Origin: Nelumbo lutea | Taxonomy: Eukaryota > Streptophyta > Magnoliopsida > Proteales > Nelumbonaceae | Assembly: GCA_022828595.1 (NCBI GenBank) | Contig: JAKGHH010000002.1 | Location: 88,380,076 to 88,444,075, forward strand | DNA: 64,000 nt | Direction: 5' to 3' | Part shown: piece after piece, positions 58,110-64,000 of the stretch | Layout: each line of letters starts with the position of its first letter | Numbering within the stretch: the first letter of the stretch is position 1 | Notes under the pieces: generated by a model | What the model was told of the DNA's origin: nothing | Database searches by the model: none | The model's input: only the letters and a program-made list of their open reading frames with translations | Position numbers and translations under genes: made by a program

Positions 58110-61100
58110 ATGACAAATGGACAGTTCACCAAATTGTTGGACGACAACAAACTTAAGGGCCCAAACTATGCTAACTGGTTCTGTAACCTTATGCTGGTAT
58201 TAACGTCCGAGAAATTGGACAAGGTTGCTAAAAACCCTGCTCCGGATTGTCCGGATTGTAAGGCTTCTGAGGCTCATAGGAAAGAGTATCAAGAATGGAA
58301 AGAGAAAACTTCTCTTGTCTAGTGTTATATCATAGCCTCCTTAGACAATCCGATACAGAGATAGTTTGATCAAATCGAAGTATCCAATGATATCTTGGAT
58401 AGTTTGAGGACCATGTATGAATAGAATAATCGTTCTATTTGACAGAAGGTCTTAAAGTTGTTTATGTCCACAAAAATGACTAAGAGCCAACAAGTTCATA
58501 ACCATTGTCTAAAGATGATGGGTTATATTAATGAACTGGAGGCTCTCGGTTCAGGGCTTGATCATGACACTAAAATTGATGCCATCCTAAATTCCTGCCT
58601 CCCTCCTTCAATTAGTTCATCATGAACAAGCTAAATGTTAGTCTTCAGGAACTCAGCAATATGTTGTAGAGGGCTAAGGAACTAATAAAGAAGGATAAGC
58701 GATAGCTATGCTTGTTGAAGGTGGCAATTCAGGCAAGAAAAAGCGAAAGGCGCAAAGGAAGCCTCAAAAGAAGGGTAGCAAGCCTAAAAAGAAAAAGAAG
58801 GACAAGACATCGAATGCCTATCACTTTTGCAAATAGACCGGCCACTAAAAGAGGAATTGTCCTCAGTACCTGAAGACCAAGAAACGAGGTAATTTTGAAT
58901 CTTTTGTCATAGAGACCAATTTGTTGGTCAGGGCTTCAACTCATTCATGTATTAACTTCAGGGCTTCAACTCATTCATGTAATAGATTGCAAGGGTTCAA
59001 GACAAGTAGAAGGCTGAGTGACGAAGAAGTTACGCTCTACTTGGGGACCTCTGGAACAGTTGCAGCTATAATTATAAGAAATATAGAGTTAGTTTTCAGA
59101 GAAGGAATTATTGTACTTAAAGATTGTCTTTATGTACCAAACTTAAGAAGAAATTTGATTTCTGTCTCAAAGTTATGTTTGGATGGTTATTCTATTTTAT
59201 TCAGTAATGTGATTACTATCAAATGGAATAACAAATTCCCTACTTATGGAGAACTCGAGAATGGTCTCTATGTTCTTCATCCTTCTCTGGAAACAAACAT
59301 AACTGAAACTACATCAGAAATAATCCCCAAGAAGAGAACACATGAAACAGTTAATCCCATGTGCCTATGGAATTACCGACTCAGCCACATTAACATAGAT
59401 CGTATCACAAGGTTGGTAAAGGATGGTCATTTGGATTTTCTAACTATAGAAGACCTCCTAACCTATGAACCTTGCCTTCAGGGTAAGATGGTGAAACGGT
59501 CATTTACAGGTAAAAGCCTAAAAGACCTACAGGCATGTTTGACCTAATACATACTGATGTATGTGGTCCCTTGAATGTTAGACACATAAGCAGCACATTT
59601 ATTTTATAACATTTACCAATGATCATTCATTGTATAGTTATGTGTACCTGATGAGACATAAGTCTGAATCATTTGAAATGTTCAAAAAGTTCAAGCAAGA
59701 GGTCAAGAAATAGTTAGGGAGATAGATCAAAGCTCTTCGATTAGATCGAGGAGGTGAATATCTCTCCGACGAATTCCAGAACTACTTAAGGGACAATGGG
59801 ATTGTTACACAGTTAGCTCCTTCTGCTACACCACAATTAAATGTTGTATCAAAGAGGAGAAACTGAACTTTATTAGATATGGTTGATCACTTCTCGTACA
59901 CTTGAAACCACCTGCATCCTTTTTGGGATATGCATTAGAGACTGCGATATACATGCTGGATCGGGTTCCAACCAAATCCATTCCTAAGACTCTATATGAG
60001 CTATGAACTGGTAAGAAACCAAGTGTAAGACACTTGAAGATTTAGGGTTGTCCAACACATGTTAAAAGAAAAAGTGTTGACAAATTGGAATCCACGACTA
60101 ATTGTTGCCTATTTGTAGGCTACCCCAAAAGCTCTATAAGATATTTATTCTATGACCCAAAAGAGCAAAAGGTGTTTTGCAGCCGAAATGCTCATTTCTT
60201 GGAAGAAGATTACATCCTAAACAATCATCTTCAGGAAGTTATTATTAATGAGGAGAGCTCAGGGGTGGTGAGAGATGTCCCACAGGCTCCAGATAATAAC
60301 CAACCTAGAAGGTCTACCTGGGTATCTAGGCCTCTATTTCGTTATAGCTATGATCAAGAAAGCTACTTGATGGAAGCCGCAATTAATGAAGAGGATTCCA
60401 TGACTTATACGGAAGCTATGTTGGACATAGATTCCTTGAAGTGGGTAAATGCCATGAGAGCTGAGATGGACTCAATGGAGACCAATAAGTCTGGACTCTA
60501 GTAGATTCACCCCCTAGGATGAAAGCAATTGGTTGCAAGTGGACCTATAAGAGGAATAAGGGCCGCAAAGGTAAGATGGAGACCTACAAGGCACATCTTG
60601 TGGTGAAAGGGTACACTTAGAAAGACGGAATCGACTATGAGGAAACATTTTTGCCTGTGGCCATCCTTAAATCCATTAGGATCCTGCTAGCTGTAGCAGT
60701 ACACCATAATTACCTGATTTGGCAAATGGATATCAAAACTGCATTTCTGAATGGAGATCTTATTGAATATATCTACATGCAGCAACCGCAAGGGTTCATT
60801 GTTGTAGGTCAGGAACACATGGTGTGTAAACTTAACCGATCCATATATGGACTTAAGCAAGATTCTAGAAGCTAGAACATCCGATTTGACTTTATTGTCA
60901 AATAGTTTAACTTTGAGTAGAATCCGAATGAGCCTTGTATTTACAGGAAGATAGTGGAAGATAAGGTTACTTTTTGGATTCTATATGTAGATGGCATTCT
61001 ACTCATTGGGAATGATGTAGGAATGTTGACTACAGTGAAAGTATGGCTTTCACAACAATTCTCGATGAAAGATCTTGGAGAAGCCTCTTACATCTTGGGA

Positions 61101-61827
61101 CTTCGATTCTATAGAGATAGATCGAAGAGGATAATAGGATTATCCCAATCTGCTTACATTGACAAGATTATCAAAAGATACAGTATGGAGAACTCCAAGA
61201 AAGGAAATGTTCCTTTCAAGCACAGAGTCATTCTCTCCAAGGGCATGTCTCCCAAGACTCCTAAGGAGATTGAAGGCATGAGAGACTACCTATGCTTCAG
61301 CCATAGGGAGCATCATGTATCACATGCTGTACACTCAGCCAGACATTGCTCAAGCCGTGAGTGTGGTAAGCAGATATCAATCAAAACCCAGGACAGGAGC
61401 ACTGGATAGCTGTGAAAACATACTGAAATACCTACTAAGAAAAAAGGAGTTTTGTCTGTTGTTCGATGGTAGTTCACTACATATCATTGGATATGCTGAT
61501 ACCGACTTTTAGTCAGACCCAGATGATAGAATGTCTACATTTGGTTACATCTTCACGATGGGGTCCTGTGTAGTAAGAATAACAGTCCACAACCCAAGTC
61601 GAGCACAATGCCGTAAGTGAGGTTTCCTATGGATGAAGTGGTTAATCTTAGAATTTGGAATCCTACCACTATTGTGTGACAACACTATTGGTAGAGGGGA
61701 CGTCCAGATTCAGAAGGTAGAATCAACGGAGAATGTGGTAGACCCATTGACTAAGCCATTGACACATAAAGTGTTTGAGAAACACGTGGAAAGTATGGGA
61801 CTCTGACTTGTACCCGATTAAACCTAA
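58110..61827 (+). pseudogene. Ty1/copia gag-pol of element F, heavily decayed
   Basis: Gag begins MTNGQFTKLLDDNKLKGPNY at 58110 and stops at 58320-58322 (TAG). The knuckle region at about 58818-58860 reads YHFCK with the first Cys lost. The protease DSG is gone, replaced by a duplicated ASTHSC phrase (58927-58980). Integrase pieces follow (59340-59500, CEPC changed to YEPC), then the integrase tail (60085-60500), RT (60651-60875 with LNGDLIEYIYMQ) and a mutated YVDG in place of YVDD at 60984-60995. RNase H is truncated (61440-61540 and 61690-61827). The end reads DPLTKPLTHKVFEK. Many stops and frameshifts occur throughout. Confidence 0.9.
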
Positions 61828-61841
61828 GTGCAAGTGGGAGC

Positions 61842-63532
61842 TGTTAGACAGTGTATGCCCTTAGCTCCAATCATCTTGATGTACATTATGGCATTTATTG
61901 TAAATGAATAAAGTACATTTTAAAAAGCGTGATTAGAGATCCTAGTCAACGGCTGTTAAAACGTTGTTTATCGTCCTTTCAGGCCGCAATTCCCTCTAGC
62001 TGTCGGCCACCACTTCTTTATTCGATCGCTCCCTCCTCGAAACGCCATGCCCCCTCAAAAAAGCCCCAACGACAAACGAACCTACAGGCGGGGCTCAAAG
62101 ATCGAGAAGAAGAAAGGGTAAGGTAACTGATCCAATATGAGTAATGTGAGGTGTTGTCACATGGGGTTGTCACTCCACTGTTTGAACCATGTAAAGAGGA
62201 ATCTTACATTCTCCGAATTACCGACGAGCCTTGGGTGGATGCAGGAGTACCTCTATAGAAGCCTGCCTTCCTGATAGGATCAGCCCCTTTGTCAAACAAA
62301 GTGAATGACCGGGGAATGCACTCTCTCTCTCATGGAAACCTAAACTACAAGTAATTGATTTTAAATTGTTGAGATTTGTTTTTGCAAAATATATTTATAT
62401 AGAGATATACATATATTATAGTTTCTCAAAATGTTTGCATAAGGTTTTAATTCCTGGGATCCATGTGAAAAGAGAGTGCAACACTGCCCCTTGCAACCGA
62501 GGGAGAGGTCCTCTCTTGTCGGGTAGTGTTTGATCATTAAGGGTTGAAAGGTTAAGTGTAAAACCATTGAAGGTAATACTTGATGGGCAAATCTTGCATC
62601 TGCCCATAGTCCTTGGACCTTCATAAGGTGGCTGGACCCAAGGACCATTTAGTGTAAATGTTGGGTCCATTAAGAGCCCATACTAATGGACTCAAGGTTT
62701 CACTGTGTTATGTAGTGAATCCGGTCAGACCTTGTAATAGAGGTTGGGATGAACTCATGTGGATGATGTGTAGATCAATGCTAGGGTCTCATGCCATACA
62801 AAGAGAGACAAGCTAGCCAGCATTTAAAGGGAAAGTGAGCTATGTGACTAAATGGGCCTAAAGCCCATTTCGAACTAGGCATAAGTGAGTTAATTAAAAA
62901 GGGGCGAATTCTAGTTTATAATCTGATTAGGATTAGCTAAACGATAAGGTAAGTCTTATCCATTTAAGAGTCCAAATCCAAATATCATATTTGGATCAAG
63001 AAACTCTTTTCTAATTGGATTAGGAAGTTAATCCAAAGAATGCTATAAATAGGGGCAAATTCACCAGTTTATGCACTCAGCAATTTGCAAAATCCTCCTC
63101 CAGTTCTTGCTGCCCCTACCCAGTTCGATTTCCACTTTTGGATCTGATCAAGAATAGTTCTTGATATTGTTTCTTGTTAGAAGAAACAATCTAAAGTCGT
63201 GCTCACCAGCCCCTTGTGTGATTCTTGCTGAAGAACCACTTTGCTGATCCTACCTCACTATAAGTTTCGTCATCTTCAATGGAGGCGGGTTTTGGTCACC
63301 TCTTTGGGCATGAACACCTACGTAGGGAGTTACTGTTATTCTGTATCAGGTACATCCTTACTTGCTTCCTTTTGGTTTCGGATTTGGTCCGGTTTGTTTG
63401 AAGAACAAACCTTGAAAATGCAGTTTTCTAAATTAGGGAATAGGATTCCCAGATAGGAGAAAGAAATTTTTGAAATTTCACCCAGCCACCCTGCATGGTT
63501 CGGCCATCCATATGATGGATCTCCCATCTTCA
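61842..63532 (+). repeat. 3' LTR of element F
   Basis: It follows GTGGGAGC (61834-61841), starts TGTTAGACAGTGTATGCCC and ends TCTCCCATCTTCA. A TATA box lies at 63044-63052. A foreign segment lies at 61920-62270. Confidence 0.92.
61920..62270. other. Foreign segment inside the F 3' LTR
   Basis: About 350 bases replace a similar length of normal LTR sequence. The segment is richer in G and C than its surroundings (for example 61981-62120) and matches no other LTR of the family here. A 65-codon frame (61929-62126) has no recognised product. The origin is unknown; an organelle fragment or another transposon is possible. Confidence 0.6.
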
Positions 63533-63537
63533 ACTGT

Positions 63538-64000
63538 AACAAAGGTTACTAAGTTTACTCTGGCAACTAGACTGCTCTATGTAGGTCATTGTGTAACAAT
63601 GGGTAGCATGGTAGTTTGAACTGTAATGTTGTCCCAAAAATTAAAGGGGTTTTTATAGTTCAGTCCACCCCTAGGGTGGAGCTAAGATTTCTAGGGTGGA
63701 TTGAATCCTGCCCGTGGATTGATGCCAAATTCACAGGCAGGATGCAATTTATAGGGGACTACTAGTAGACTAAGAGGTGACTGCAATTTCAGATTTTTGA
63801 GCAGTCCAATTATCCCAAAATTATTTTAAAATGCAAAGGGTAAAATGGACCTTTTGTCTTTTCCATCCATCCTATCAGCCTCACTTCTTATGGTTTTGAT
63901 ATATGTCACACCATAAATGAATACAACTCAAATCAATTCCATGTTATTTTCCACTTAATTCAAAAATAACATGTTTATAACCCAAAGTTTAAGTATTAGA
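63538..64000. other. Right flank of element F, no gene seen
   Basis: AT-rich sequence with no open frame or repeat that I can support. Confidence 0.55.

Larger units (their letters stand above)
53036..63532 (+). mobile_element. Ty1/copia element F (family of A), decayed, with a solo LTR in its leader
   Basis: LTRs of 1683 and 1691 bp bound it. The duplication ACTAT / ACTGT (53031-53035 and 63533-63537) has one mismatch. Inside are a primer site, a leader split by a solo LTR (55850-57390) and a heavily broken gag-pol. The many stops, the deletions in pol and the changed RT motif make it the oldest full member of its family here. Confidence 0.92.

Noticed and set aside
1..64000. A previously undescribed defence or metabolic gene system
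   Set aside because: All long frames except the LRR ORF are retrotransposon or transposase parts; no clustered unknown genes are present.

Overview
The window is plant nuclear DNA, almost certainly from a flowering plant with a large, repeat-rich genome. It is dominated by Ty1/copia retrotransposons of the plant type (gag, protease, integrase, RT, RNase H order; initiator-Met-tRNA-like primer sites TGGTATNARAGC). It also holds Ty3/gypsy pieces, En/Spm (CACTA)-type transposase remnants and one receptor-like LRR gene fragment. I see no rRNA, tRNA, CRISPR or prokaryotic-type operon. The species cannot be read from the sequence.

Layout. 1-11350: an old copia element (M) is split by a complete 9.3 kb copia element (A, 1438-10737, perfect 5-bp target duplication GTAAG). 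11440-13558: an upstream region and an uninterrupted 584-codon LRR ectodomain ORF. The ORF ends exactly where En/Spm-like transposase DNA begins. 13557-37054: two decayed copies of that transposase region lie tail to tail. Copy 1 is split by a minus-strand copia element (B, 14770-27619, duplication AATGC), which is itself split by a third copia element (C, 17003-22516). Copy 2 carries a solo LTR (30092-31316, duplication ATAGG) and a 274-bp insertion. 37055-38404: possible gypsy debris. 38410-42446: a deleted minus-strand copia element (H, duplication GGCTC). 42452-48542: a minus-strand gypsy gag/LTR remnant (K), split by a long LTR-like insert that holds a solo copia LTR (44611-46312, duplication GAAGG). 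49206-52103: a compact LTR element with no pol (J, duplication CAAAC). 53036-63532: a decayed copia element (F) with a solo LTR in its leader (55850-57390, duplication GCCCC).

Families. A, B, F and the 44611-46312 solo LTR belong to one copia family. Its LTRs are about 1.7-1.95 kb, it has a roughly 1.8 kb leader before gag in A, and its LTRs start TGTTRGAYAG next to a GTGGGAGC purine tract. M, C and H are three other copia lineages. K and J share LTR starts (TGATGA) and a primer-site sequence (ATTGGCACCGT), so J may be a non-autonomous relative of K-type gypsy elements.

Function. Every polyprotein carries stops, frameshifts or deletions, and none looks autonomous. Many stops in A and H sit where CAG or TGG is expected, which fits C-to-T decay of methylated DNA. 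The LRR ORF is the only long non-transposon ORF. I found no convincing new cellular system. The most unusual items are the LRR/CACTA junction, the long transposon inverted repeat, the coding-free repeat-rich element J, the in-frame LTR-integrase fusion in H, and a foreign GC-richer segment inside one LTR of F.
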